Assembly (NCBI RefSeq): GCF_002086635.1 | Contig: NZ_MVHD01000016.1 | Span: 30,410-94,409, forward strand | From: Mycobacterium alsense | GTDB lineage: Bacteria > Actinomycetota > Actinomycetes > Mycobacteriales > Mycobacteriaceae | Direction of reading: 5' to 3' | DNA: 64,000 bases | Part shown: positions 1 to 8,533 of the stretch, piece by piece | Position numbering within the stretch: the stretch's first letter is position 1 | How the letters are laid out: every line of letters begins with the position of its first letter | Translations under genes and position numbers: made by a program | Notes under the pieces: model-generated | What the model saw: the letters and a program-made list of their open reading frames with translations, nothing else | Databases searched by the model: none | Told to the model about the DNA's origin: nothing

Positions 1-106
1 ATCCGCCGCCGGTCAGCAGCGAGGCGCCGCTGAACACGTCGTGGGGTCCCACCACGTCGAGCGCCTGCACGCCGGGAAAGCCGACGATCACCACCTTGCG
101 AACCAT
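1..106 (-). CDS. GlxA-family (DJ-1/PfpI) transcriptional regulator, N-terminal fragment
   Basis: Only the first 35 codons are in the window, starting with ATG at 106-104 and running off the left edge. The visible peptide opens with a short beta strand (VRKVVIVGFPGVQALDVVGP) and then HDVFSGAS. This is the usual start of regulators that carry an N-terminal DJ-1/PfpI-like domain followed by an AraC-type helix-turn-helix. It is divergent from tpx, the order I recall for Rv1931c and tpx in M. tuberculosis. The AraC half is outside the window, so the family call rests on the N-terminal strand and the neighbourhood. Confidence 0.7.
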   Translation of the reverse strand, partial: MVRKVVIVGFPGVQALDVVGPHDVFSGASLLTGGG

Positions 107-216
107 GGACTCAGTGTTCGCCACGCCCGGCCATGGCGTCTACGCCATGTACCCCACCAATTAGGACATGCCGACCTGGTCCGCGGCGGCTGCACGGGCC
201 TTGGCAGACTGTGGCC

Positions 217-714
217 ATGGCACAGATAACCTTGCGTGGAAACCCGATCAACACCGTCGGCGAGCTTCCGGCCGTCGGGTCCCCGGCCCCGGCCTTCACC
301 CTGACCGGCGCGGACCTGGGCGCGGTGAGCAGCGACCAGTTCAGCGGTAAGCCCGTCGTGCTGAACATCTTTCCGTCCATCGACACGCCGGTGTGCGCGG
401 CCAGCGTGCGGACGTTCAACGAGCGCGCGGCGTCCGGCGGCGCGTCCGTGCTGTGCGTGTCGAACGACCTGCCGTTCGCGCAGGCGCGCTTTTGCGGCGC
501 CGAGGGCATCGAGAACGTCAAGACGGGCTCGGCGTTCCGCGACAGCTTCGGCGAGGACTACGGCGTCACCATCGCCGACGGCCCGATGGCGGGGCTGCTG
601 GCGCGCGCCGTCGTCGTGATCGGCGCCGACGGCAACGTCGCCTACACCGAGCTGGTGCCCGAGATCGCGCAGGAGCCCAACTACGACGCGGCGCTGGCCG
701 CGGTGGGCGGCTAG
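217..714 (+). CDS. tpx: Thiol peroxidase Tpx
   Basis: Atypical 2-Cys peroxiredoxin that reduces hydrogen peroxide and alkyl hydroperoxides in the cytosol, usually recharged by thioredoxin. The 165-residue product has the peroxidatic cysteine Cys60 in the motif DTPVC and the resolving cysteine Cys93 in RFCGAEG, with a further Cys80, as in mycobacterial Tpx. The ATG at 217 gives the standard length. Upstream in-frame starts would add residues that do not resemble the family. The gene is divergent from the GlxA-type regulator, with about 110 bp between them that should hold both promoters, and its end nearly abuts the convergent double acyl-CoA synthetase gene. Confidence 0.95.
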   Translation: MAQITLRGNPINTVGELPAVGSPAPAFTLTGADLGAVSSDQFSGKPVVLNIFPSIDTPVCAASVRTFNERAASGGASVLCVSNDLPFAQARFCGAEGIENVKTGSAFRDSFGEDYGVTIADGPMAGLLARAVVVIGADGNVAYTELVPEIAQEPNYDAALAAVGG

Positions 715-715
715 G

Positions 716-3700
716 TCACAGCCCCAGCAGCCGCACCGACTCCGTCCGCATGTCCGCCTTGCGGACCTTACCGTTCGCCGTCATCGGGAACTCGTCGACG
801 ATGTGGACATAGCGCGGGATCTTGTAGTGCGCGAGCTTCCCGGCGCAGAACGCCCGCACGGCGCGGGCGTCCAGGGGTGGACGGTTGGGCCGCACCTTGA
901 TCCACGCGCACAGCTCCTCGCCGTACGTGTCGTCGGGAACGCCGATCACGTGCACGTCCTCGACGTCGGGATGGGCGTGGATGACGCCCTCGATCTCGCG
1001 TGGGTACACGTTTTCCCCGCCGCGGATGACCATGTCTTTGATGCGGCCGACGATCACGCAGTACCCGTCGTCCTGCATGGCCGCCAGATCACCGGTGTGC
1101 ATCCAGCCCTCGTCGTCGATGACCGCGCGGGTCTTGTCGTCGTCGCGCCAATAGCCCAGCATCACCGAGTAGCCGCGGGTGCACAGCTCACCGGGCCGGC
1201 CGCGCTTGACCATCTCCCCGGTGTCCGGGTCGACGATCTTGATCTCGACGTGCGGATGCGCCCGTCCCACCGTGGCGGTGCGGCGGTGCAGGTCGTCGTC
1301 GATCAACGTCTGACATGACACGGGGGAGGTCTCGGTCATGCCGTAGGCGATCGCGATCTCGCGCATGTTCAGCTCGTCGACGCAGCGCTTCATGACCTCG
1401 ACCGGGCATGGGGCGCCGGCCATGATCCCGGTGCGCAGCGACGACACGTCACGTCGGGCCAGGTGGGGGTGGCCGAGCAACGCGATGAACATGGTCGGCA
1501 CGCCGTACAGGCCGGTGCAACGCTCGGATTCGATGGCCGCCAGCGTCGCGTCCGGGTCGAAGCCCGGCGCCGGAATCACCGTCGTGGCGCCGTGGGTGGT
1601 ACAGCCGAGGCTGCCCATCACCATGCCGAAGCAGTGGTAGAAGGGCACCGGGACGCAGAGCCGGTCGCCCGCCCGCAGCCCGATGAGCTCGGTGGCGAAG
1701 AAGCCGTTGTTGACGATGTTGCGGTGCGACAGGGTGGCGGCTTTGGGCGAGCCGGTGGTGCCCGAGGTGTACTGGATGTTGATCGGGTCCGACGGCCGAA
1801 GTGTCGCCATCCGGGACCGCAGCTGTTCTTCGGACACGGCGTCGGCGCGCCTCAGCAGCCCGTCCCAATCGGCGGTCCCCACGAAAACGACTTCGGCCAG
1901 CCCGGGAACCTCGCACCGCACCCGGCCGATCAGGCTGGGATAGTCCGAAGACTTGAACGACGTCGCGGACACCAGCAGCCGGGCGCCCGAATGCCGCAGC
2001 ACGTAGGACAACTCGTCGCTGCGGTAAGCGGGGTTGATCGGGACGAGGACGGCGCCGATCTTCGCCGTGGCGTATTGGAGGATCATCCACTCCGCGCAGT
2101 TGGGTGACCAGACGCCGACCCGGTCACCGCGCTGGATGCCGCTGGCCATCAACGCTCGTGCCAGGCGGTCGGTTTCGGCGTCCAGTTGCGTGTACGTCCA
2201 GCGCCGGCCGCTGGCGACATCGACCAGCGCCTCGGTCTCCGGGTGCGCGGACGCGGCGCGGGCGAAGTTCGCCCCGATGGTCTCGTCCAGCAGCGGCGTG
2301 TCGACCGGACCCGCATCGTAGGACCCGACGCCGCGGTACTTGCGGCGCAGGAGATCCTTCTGCACCTTCCCATTGGCGTTGCGCGGCAATCGATCCACCA
2401 CGACCACCAGCCGAGGCCGCTTGTAGGCGGCCAGGTGTGCCCGGCAGTGCGACTCGATTTCGGCATCGGTCGGCGGGGCGGCGGGGTCCCGCGGCACCAG
2501 CAGTGCCAACGGCGTCTCGCCCCAGCGCGGGTCGGGCACCCCGATGACCGACGCCTCCGCCACCTTCGGGTGGGCCGCCAGGACGTTCTCCACTTCGGCG
2601 CTGTAGATGTTCTCGCCACCGGAGATGATCAGATCCTTCTTCCGGTCGACGACGTAGATGTAGCCGTCGCGGTCTTGCCGCACCAGGTCGCCGGAATGAA
2701 ACCAACCGCCACGGAAGGCCTCCGCGGTCTCCTCGGGCTTGTTCCAGTACTCCCGCATGATCAACGGCCCGAGATACACGATCTCGCCCACCTCCCCGTG
2801 CGGGACGTCGCGCATCTCGTCGTCGACGATGCGTACGTCGACGTTGAGCATGGGGGTGCCCACCGAACCGATCTTGCGGACGGCGTCCTCACCCCGCAGC
2901 AGACAGGTTATGGGGCTGCACTCGGTCTGTCCGAACGCCGCGATGATCTCGGCCCCGGGGAATGCGTCGATCATGTTGCGCAACAGGGTTTCCGACGCGG
3001 GCGCCGCGCCCCACCAGACGCGGCGCAGCCCGCCGAGGTCCCGGGAGCGAAGGCCGGGCAGGGCGCAGACCAGCTGCCACTGGGCCGGCGTCATCCAACA
3101 CGAGGTGACCCGTTCGCGGACGATCGTGGCGACGGTGGACTCGGCATCGAACCCGCGCGAGGGCGAAACGACGACCCGGCCACCGGTGAGGAACGCCGGC
3201 AGCATCCCGGACACGCCGGCGGTGTGGAACAGCGGCGCGAGCGCCATCCAGCAATCGTCGTCATCGCGGGGGCCGAGCGTGCCGATCACGCTCACGGCGT
3301 GCAGGTACAGGTTGCGGTGGGTGATCACCGCGCCCTTCGGGCGGCCCGTCGTCCCCGAGGTGTACATGATGAATGCGGGTGCGTCATCGTCGACCGCGGT
3401 GTCGATCGCGAGATCGCCCGCGGCGGCGGCGGTTTCGTCGAGGTCGCCGCCGATCGTCAGCACGGCGCGCACCGATGCCACGGTGGTGCACGCCCGCGCC
3501 ACGGCGGAGGCGCACGCTTGGTCGACGACGACGGTGACCGCGCCGCTGTCGGCGAGCAGGTACGCGATCTCGTCGGGGACGAGGCGGAAATTGACGGGCA
3601 CCGCGATGGCGCCCAGGCGCAGCGTGGCGAGCCAGGCCTCGATGAGCGCCAGGCTGTTCAGCCCCACGACGGCGACCCGATCGCCCCGGCCCACGCCGCT

Positions 3701-3859
3701 CGCCGACAGGGCATTGGCCGTTCGGGTGACGTTGTCGTTCATCTCGGCGAAGGTGCACCGGCGGTGCGGATCGACGAACGCGACCTCGTGCGGCCGGACC
3801 TGGGCGTGCCGCGCGAGGATGTCGCTCAGGGTTATGCCGGTACCGGCCAGGGTCCGCAT
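716..3859 (-). CDS. Fused tandem acyl-CoA synthetase (two FadD-type adenylating domains)
   Basis: A 1047-residue protein made of two complete ANL-superfamily adenylating enzymes in one frame. The first (about residues 1-508) has the P-loop YTSGTTGRPKG at 166-176, the hinge region DRKKDLIISGGEN and catalytic Lys498 in NANGKVQK. The second (about 520-1047) has YTSGTTGSPK at 697-706, GRIKDMVIRGGEN and catalytic Lys1031 in TANGKVRK. Both halves therefore look able to activate a carboxylic acid as acyl-AMP and transfer it to CoA. The halves differ in sequence, so they are likely two substrates or two diverged copies. The gene lies 6 bp downstream of fadE18 and is probably co-transcribed with fadE18-fadE17-echA13, giving the activating step of that pathway. 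FadD enzymes are normally about 500-560 residues, so the fusion is unusual. Confidence 0.85.
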   Translation of the reverse strand: MRTLAGTGITLSDILARHAQVRPHEVAFVDPHRRCTFAEMNDNVTRTANALSASGVGRGDRVAVVGLNSLALIEAWLATLRLGAIAVPVNFRLVPDEIAYLLADSGAVTVVVDQACASAVARACTTVASVRAVLTIGGDLDETAAAAGDLAIDTAVDDDAPAFIMYTSGTTGRPKGAVITHRNLYLHAVSVIGTLGPRDDDDCWMALAPLFHTAGVSGMLPAFLTGGRVVVSPSRGFDAESTVATIVRERVTSCWMTPAQWQLVCALPGLRSRDLGGLRRVWWGAAPASETLLRNMIDAFPGAEIIAAFGQTECSPITCLLRGEDAVRKIGSVGTPMLNVDVRIVDDEMRDVPHGEVGEIVYLGPLIMREYWNKPEETAEAFRGGWFHSGDLVRQDRDGYIYVVDRKKDLIISGGENIYSAEVENVLAAHPKVAEASVIGVPDPRWGETPLALLVPRDPAAPPTDAEIESHCRAHLAAYKRPRLVVVVDRLPRNANGKVQKDLLRRKYRGVGSYDAGPVDTPLLDETIGANFARAASAHPETEALVDVASGRRWTYTQLDAETDRLARALMASGIQRGDRVGVWSPNCAEWMILQYATAKIGAVLVPINPAYRSDELSYVLRHSGARLLVSATSFKSSDYPSLIGRVRCEVPGLAEVVFVGTADWDGLLRRADAVSEEQLRSRMATLRPSDPINIQYTSGTTGSPKAATLSHRNIVNNGFFATELIGLRAGDRLCVPVPFYHCFGMVMGSLGCTTHGATTVIPAPGFDPDATLAAIESERCTGLYGVPTMFIALLGHPHLARRDVSSLRTGIMAGAPCPVEVMKRCVDELNMREIAIAYGMTETSPVSCQTLIDDDLHRRTATVGRAHPHVEIKIVDPDTGEMVKRGRPGELCTRGYSVMLGYWRDDDKTRAVIDDEGWMHTGDLAAMQDDGYCVIVGRIKDMVIRGGENVYPREIEGVIHAHPDVEDVHVIGVPDDTYGEELCAWIKVRPNRPPLDARAVRAFCAGKLAHYKIPRYVHIVDEFPMTANGKVRKADMRTESVRLLGL

Positions 3860-3865
3860 CGTGCT

Positions 3866-4966
3866 TTACAGTCCCGCCCGGTCGGCCAGCAGCGCGCGGT
3901 TACCCGCGCTGCTGCCAAACAGCGCGGCGGTGGCCTTGGCCCGCCGGAAATGCAGGTGCAGGTCGTGCTCCCAGGTGAACGCGATGCCGCCGTGCAGCTG
4001 GATGGCGGAACCGGCGCACAGCGCGTAGGTGTCCGCGGCCTGCGCCTTCGCCAACGGCCCGGCGACGGCCAGCCCGTCGTCCCTGGCGGCGCTCATCGCG
4101 GCGAACATCACGGTCGCCCGGGTCGCGTCGATCTCGATCATCATGTCGGCGCAGGCGTGCTTGACCGCCTGGAACGAGCCGATGGGGCGATCGAATTGCC
4201 GTCGGGTCTTGGCGTATTCGACCGCCAGGTCGAGGCACGCCTCGGCGCCGCCGAGCATTTCGGCGGCCAGCAGCGTGCGGGCCACATCGAACACCCGGTG
4301 CACCTCTTGGGGAGGGCCCGCGGTCAGGGCTTCGGCCGGGGCGCCGCTCAGCCACAACGCGGCGACGGGCCGGGTGATGTCGAACGATGGCAGCCGCCGC
4401 ACGGTGACGCCCGGGGCGTCGGCGGCCACGACGTGCAGGACGACCGCGCCGTCGGTTACCGCCGGCACCACGAAGAGATCGGCGACGTGACCGTGCAGCA
4501 CCGCCGCGCACTCGCCGGTGAGCAGGATGCGACCGTCGCGGCGGTCGGCCCGCACCCTCACCCCGGACGGGTCGGAGTCGTCGGGTCCAGCGGCCGCCAA
4601 CGCTCCCACCTTCTCCCCGGACAGCAGTCCGGGGAGAAGGCCCTTGCATTGCTCCTGGTCGCCCAGTCGCAGCACCGCGTCGATCGCAAACGTCGTCGCC
4701 GCGTAGGGCACCGGGGTGAGCGCCCGGCCGAGTTCGCGGAAAGCGATCGCCGTTTCCTCGAGCGTGGCGCCCGCTCCGCCGTACTCGGGTGGGGCGTGCA
4801 GCGCGGTCAGCTCCAGTTCGGTGCAAAGCCGTTGCCACAGCCCCTTGTCATGGCCGTCCGGGGTGGCGGCAACCTCGCGTACCCGCGAGGCGGGGGCCAG
4901 GTCGAAAAGAAAGCCGCGCAGCGATGCGCCGAAAACGTCCTGCTCCGTGCTGTAACGAAAGTCCAT
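3866..4966 (-). CDS. fadE18: Acyl-CoA dehydrogenase FadE18-like subunit
   Basis: A 366-residue acyl-CoA dehydrogenase-fold protein, shorter than the roughly 400 residues of FadE17 beside it. In actinobacterial steroid and side-chain catabolism such adjacent pairs form alpha2beta2 heterotetramers. The C-terminal segment reads FRRAKATAALFGSSAGN, so the usual catalytic glutamate of the YEGT-type loop is absent, which fits a non-catalytic partner. The FAD-contact segment RRQFDRPIGSFQAVKH near residue 255 is preserved. It begins with ATG at 4966, one base past the fadE17 stop, indicating tight translational coupling. Order and size match Rv1933c. Confidence 0.85.
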   Translation of the reverse strand: MDFRYSTEQDVFGASLRGFLFDLAPASRVREVAATPDGHDKGLWQRLCTELELTALHAPPEYGGAGATLEETAIAFRELGRALTPVPYAATTFAIDAVLRLGDQEQCKGLLPGLLSGEKVGALAAAGPDDSDPSGVRVRADRRDGRILLTGECAAVLHGHVADLFVVPAVTDGAVVLHVVAADAPGVTVRRLPSFDITRPVAALWLSGAPAEALTAGPPQEVHRVFDVARTLLAAEMLGGAEACLDLAVEYAKTRRQFDRPIGSFQAVKHACADMMIEIDATRATVMFAAMSAARDDGLAVAGPLAKAQAADTYALCAGSAIQLHGGIAFTWEHDLHLHFRRAKATAALFGSSAGNRALLADRAGL

Positions 4967-4967
4967 G

Positions 4968-6197
4968 TCACCGCTTCGATTCCGGACGCGGTTCCTTGGG
5001 CAGCCCCAGCAATTGTTCGCCGATCACGTTGCGCTGGATCTGTGAACTGCCCGCGTAGATGGTCGCCGCCCGCGCGTAGAGCAACTGGCCCATCCAGCAG
5101 GCGGGGGAGTTCGGGGTCCCCGCCTCGGGGACTAGCCGCGCCCCACCGTTGCCCGGGCCCTGCGGGCAAACCGCCTCGAGCCCAAGGATTTCGGCGGCCA
5201 GTTCGGTATACCGCCGGAAGTACTCGCTCCAGATGACCTTCGTGACGGCGGCCTCGGCCCCGGGCGCCTGTCCGCCCTGCGTCAGGGTGAGGGCACGATA
5301 GCCCCGATAGCGCATGATCGCCACCCGCGTGTAACACCACGCCAGCACGTCGCGGATGCGCGGGTCGGTGTGCAATCCACGCCGTCGGGCCAGTTCGCAC
5401 AGCCGCTCCAGGTCTCGACCGAAATCAATTGCCGCCGTGGCAATTTGTGACCCGCGCTCGAAACCCAGCAGGGTCATCGCGGTCGACCACCCGGCACCGA
5501 CCCCGCCGACGACGTTGACCGACGGGGTGTGCGCATCGGTGAAGAACACCTCGCAAAAGGAGGAGTGTCCGACCGCGTTGACGATCGGGCGCACCACGAC
5601 GCCGGGCTGGTCCATGGGCACCAGCAGGAACGACAGGCCCCTGTGTTTGGGGGCGGCCGGGTCGGTGCGCGCAAGCAGGAAGATCCAGTTTGCGGTGGCC
5701 CCGGCCGATGTCCAGATCTTCTGGCCGTTGATCACCCACCGGTCACCGTCGAGTACGGCCCTGGTCCGCACGGCCGCCAGGTCGGAGCCGGCCTCGGGCT
5801 CGGAGAATCCCTGGCACCAGCGATCTTCACCGCTGAGGATGCGGGGCAGGAAGGTCTTCTTCTGCTCCTCGGAACCCAGGGCGATCAGCGTGTTGCCCAG
5901 CAGATCGATGCCGAGCAGGTCGTTTTCCGCCCGTTCTGGCGCGCCGGCCCGCGCGAACTCCTCGGCGAGCACCACCTGATCGATCGGGGAGAGGCCGCCG
6001 CCGCCGTACTCTTTGGGCCAGGACACGGCCACCAGGCCGCCCGCGGCAAGGCACTGCCGCCACTGCCGCGCGAACGCCTCTCGCTCGTCCTGGCCGAGGG
6101 CCCCAGGGCCCGCCCAGCCGGCCGGCAGGTGCGTGGCGAGAAACGCGCGGATCCGGTGGCGGAACGCTTCCGTTTCGGGCGGGTAGCTGACATCCAT
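4968..6197 (-). CDS. fadE17: Acyl-CoA dehydrogenase FadE17-like catalytic subunit
   Basis: A 409-residue FAD-dependent acyl-CoA dehydrogenase. The ATG at 6197 ([13 protein letters not shown]) gives the expected length; longer in-frame readings enter echA13. Core motifs visible are [16 protein letters not shown] near 128-143 and [11 protein letters not shown] near 156-166. The end has [12 protein letters not shown], where the standard YEGT catalytic glutamate is Ala; a glutamate is instead present at residue 247 in GFERG, the position used by heteromeric steroid side-chain dehydrogenases such as FadE26. I infer this is the catalytic subunit partnering FadE18. It lies 14 bp after echA13, so the three genes form one operon. 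Confidence 0.87.
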   Translation of the reverse strand: MDVSYPPETEAFRHRIRAFLATHLPAGWAGPGALGQDEREAFARQWRQCLAAGGLVAVSWPKEYGGGGLSPIDQVVLAEEFARAGAPERAENDLLGIDLLGNTLIALGSEEQKKTFLPRILSGEDRWCQGFSEPEAGSDLAAVRTRAVLDGDRWVINGQKIWTSAGATANWIFLLARTDPAAPKHRGLSFLLVPMDQPGVVVRPIVNAVGHSSFCEVFFTDAHTPSVNVVGGVGAGWSTAMTLLGFERGSQIATAAIDFGRDLERLCELARRRGLHTDPRIRDVLAWCYTRVAIMRYRGYRALTLTQGGQAPGAEAAVTKVIWSEYFRRYTELAAEILGLEAVCPQGPGNGGARLVPEAGTPNSPACWMGQLLYARAATIYAGSSQIQRNVIGEQLLGLPKEPRPESKR

Positions 6198-6211
6198 GCG
6201 CGCCACCCCCG

Positions 6212-7159
6212 TCACGGTCGGTGCTTTGCGGCGGGCAGGATGTCCGGCGCGGCGCGCCAGTCGTCGAGCCCGTGCTCGACCGTTCCGTAAGAGAGTTTCC
6301 CCCCGGTGATTTCGCCCCAGTGGGCATGATTGAGCTGGTGGATCTTGAAGCAGCCGTCCAGTGCGGTCGAAAAGCCCATGGCATCGACGGTTTGGTTCAC
6401 CGATTCCTTGATGAGCAGCGCCGGCATCGTGGGTAGCTTCGCGATGCGCCGAGCGAATTCGATTGTGCTGTCGATTAATTCGGCATCGGGAAACACCTTG
6501 CTCACCATCCCGAGCGAATGCGCTTCGTCCGCGCCGATCGAGTCGCCGGTGAGCAGGAGTTCTTTGGCCTTGCGCGGCCCGAACTCCCACGGGTGACCGA
6601 AGTACTCGACCCCACACATCCCCAGCCTGGTCCCGACCACATCGGCGAACACCGTGTCCTGACCCGCGACGATCAGATCGCAGCACCAGGCCAGCATCAA
6701 GCCCGCGGACAGGACCGTCCCGTGTACCTGGGCGATGGTGATCTTCCGCAGGTTGCGCCACCTCTTGGTGTTCTCGAAGAAGTAGTGCCACTCCTGGCGG
6801 TTTCGCGACTCCACCCCGCCGAAGGTCCCGCCGTTGCACCGATAGGTGGGGTGACCGCCCGGGCCCGGCGAGCGCTCGCGAACGTCGTCGGCGGAGCCGA
6901 GGTCGTGTCCCGCGGAGAAGCAGGGCCCGGCGCCGCGCAAGATGACCACCCGAACGGTGTCATCGGCCTCGGCGCGTTCGAACGCGACGCCCAACTCGAC
7001 GAGCATGCCGCGAGTCTGCGCGTTGCGCTGTTTGGGGCGATCCAGGGTGATCGCGGCGATCCGACCCTCGTCCAACGTCTCGTACCGGATGAAGGCGAAA
7101 TCCTGCACAAACCGTTCATCGGGCGGGCGATCGACCGGACCGGTCCCGGTGACGCTCAT
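6212..7159 (-). CDS. echA13: Enoyl-CoA hydratase/isomerase EchA13
   Basis: A 315-residue crotonase-superfamily protein, first gene of the leftward operon echA13-fadE17-fadE18-double fadD. Crotonase features include [17 protein letters not shown] around residues 72-88, where the oxyanion-hole segment is formed, and [22 protein letters not shown] around 144-165. Such enzymes hydrate or isomerise 2-enoyl-CoA in beta-oxidation. The ATG at 7159 faces a 234-bp divergent promoter region shared with melF that holds the candidate Mce3R box. Synteny and length match Rv1935c; the exact substrate is unknown. Confidence 0.85.
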   Translation of the reverse strand: MSVTGTGPVDRPPDERFVQDFAFIRYETLDEGRIAAITLDRPKQRNAQTRGMLVELGVAFERAEADDTVRVVILRGAGPCFSAGHDLGSADDVRERSPGPGGHPTYRCNGGTFGGVESRNRQEWHYFFENTKRWRNLRKITIAQVHGTVLSAGLMLAWCCDLIVAGQDTVFADVVGTRLGMCGVEYFGHPWEFGPRKAKELLLTGDSIGADEAHSLGMVSKVFPDAELIDSTIEFARRIAKLPTMPALLIKESVNQTVDAMGFSTALDGCFKIHQLNHAHWGEITGGKLSYGTVEHGLDDWRAAPDILPAAKHRP

Positions 7160-7393
7160 GGCGGCTCCTCACTGCTCGCTGCGCGCTGCGCGGGCGACCT
7201 GTGCGAGGTTACGCGGCGATCACCCGATATGTCCATAACCAATACGCTTCTGTACAACGATAGATCATACGAATTCCCACGCAAAATGGGTCTTGTATGT
7301 TATGAAGTATCTTGCTAGTACTGTGGTATACCTACAGAGGACGCCGCCACGGCGCCGGACGATCCGGCCGGGCGCAACGAGGAAGGGTTCAAC
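7160..7393. promoter_or_regulatory. Divergent echA13 / melF promoter region
   Basis: This 234-bp gap between two divergent operons is clearly more AT-rich than its surroundings (about 7225-7335). It contains a box at 7307-7324 that reappears inverted upstream of yrbE3A. A clear Shine-Dalgarno GAGGAAGG at 7379-7386 precedes the GTG start of melF at 7394 and decides that start. No open reading frame with family resemblance is present. Confidence 0.7.
7307..7324 (+). promoter_or_regulatory. Candidate Mce3R operator, copy 1
   Basis: The 18-mer GTATCTTGCTAGTACTGT is found here and, on the opposite strand, at 15716-15733 in front of yrbE3A. An exact 18-bp match between two control regions is not expected by chance, and both lie beside operons reported to be repressed by Mce3R in M. 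tuberculosis. The assignment to Mce3R is inference. Confidence 0.7.
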
Positions 7394-8503
7394 GTGGAGA
7401 TCGGAATTTTTCTCATGCCCGCCCATCCGCCGGAGCGCTCCCTCTACGACGCGACCCAATGGGACCTCGACATCATCGAGCTGGCCGATCGGCTGGGCTA
7501 CGTCGAGGCCTGGGTCGGCGAACACTTCACCGTGCCGTGGGAGCCGATCTGCGCGCCCGACCTGCTGTTGGCCCAGGCGTTGCTGCGCACCACCCGCATC
7601 AAGCTGGCTCCCGGCGCGCACCTGCTGCCCTACCACCACCCGGTCGAATTGGCCCATCGGGTGGCCTATTTCGACCACCTGGCCCAGGGCCGCTTCATGC
7701 TGGGAGTCGGGGCGAGCGGCATCCCGGGCGACTGGGCGCTCTATGACGTGGACGGAAAGAACGGCGAGCATCGCGAGATGACGCGTGAAGCGCTCGAAAT
7801 CATGTTGCGCATCTGGACCGAGGACGAGCCCTGGGAACATCGCGGAAAGTACTGGAACGCCAACGGAATCGCGCCGATGTTCGAGGGCCTGATGAAGCGT
7901 CACATCAAGCCCTACCAGAAGCCTCATCCGCCCATCGGGGTCACCGGGTTCAGCGCGGGTTCGGAGACCCTGAAGCTGGCCGGCGAACGCGGTTATCTGC
8001 CAATGAGTTTGGACCTCAACACCGAATACGTTGCGACCCACTGGGACGCGGTGCTGGAAGGCGCCGAGCGATCCGGCCGGACGCCGGATCGCCGCGACTG
8101 GCGACTGGTGCGTGAAGTACTGGTGGCCGAGACGGACGAACAGGCGTTCCGGTATGCCGTCGACGGCACGATGGGCCGGGCCATGCGCGAATACGTGCTG
8201 CCGACCTTCCGCATGTTCGGCATGACCAAGTTCTACAAGCACAACCCGTCGGTGCCCGATGACGACGTGACCCCGGAATACCTCGCGGAGAACACCTTCG
8301 TGGTCGGGTCGGTGGACACGGTCGTCGACAAACTCGAGGCGACCTATGACCAGGTCGGTGGCTTCGGCCACCTCTTGGTGCTTGGATTCGACTACGTCGA
8401 GAACCCGGGCCCCTGGAAGGAGTCGTTGCGACTGCTGGCCGAGGAAGTCATGCCGAGACTCAACGCCCGCATCGCCAAGAAGCCCGCCGTCGCCATCGTC
8501 TAG
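7394..8503 (+). CDS. melF: LLM-class flavin-dependent monooxygenase MelF-like
   Basis: A 369-residue luciferase-like monooxygenase of the FMN/F420-binding TIM-barrel superfamily. It begins MEIGIFLMPAHPPER and has the typical barrel segments RLGYVEAWVGEHFTVPWEP, LAPGAHLLPYHHPVELAHR and LGVGASGIPGDWALY. It likely uses reduced flavin and oxygen to oxidise an organic substrate. GTG at 7394 is chosen because of the strong ribosome-binding site 8 bp upstream and because the length equals that recalled for Rv1936. It is the first gene of a rightward operon with melG, ephB, ribA1 and an SDR, known in M. marinum as mel2 and linked to resistance to reactive oxygen and to lipid metabolism. Confidence 0.88.
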   Translation: MEIGIFLMPAHPPERSLYDATQWDLDIIELADRLGYVEAWVGEHFTVPWEPICAPDLLLAQALLRTTRIKLAPGAHLLPYHHPVELAHRVAYFDHLAQGRFMLGVGASGIPGDWALYDVDGKNGEHREMTREALEIMLRIWTEDEPWEHRGKYWNANGIAPMFEGLMKRHIKPYQKPHPPIGVTGFSAGSETLKLAGERGYLPMSLDLNTEYVATHWDAVLEGAERSGRTPDRRDWRLVREVLVAETDEQAFRYAVDGTMGRAMREYVLPTFRMFGMTKFYKHNPSVPDDDVTPEYLAENTFVVGSVDTVVDKLEATYDQVGGFGHLLVLGFDYVENPGPWKESLRLLAEEVMPRLNARIAKKPAVAIV

Positions 8504-8533
8504 CGTTCCGCGCTCGTGGGAAGGGACACCGAA

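Noticed and set aside
2186..5236. 1016-codon plus-strand frame across the double fadD and fadE18 genes
   Set aside because: It lies antisense to enzymes with intact catalytic motifs and reads as His/Arg/Gly-rich noise.
6198..6839. N-terminal extension of fadE17 into echA13
   Set aside because: The extension is an out-of-frame reading of echA13; ATG 6197 gives the normal family length.
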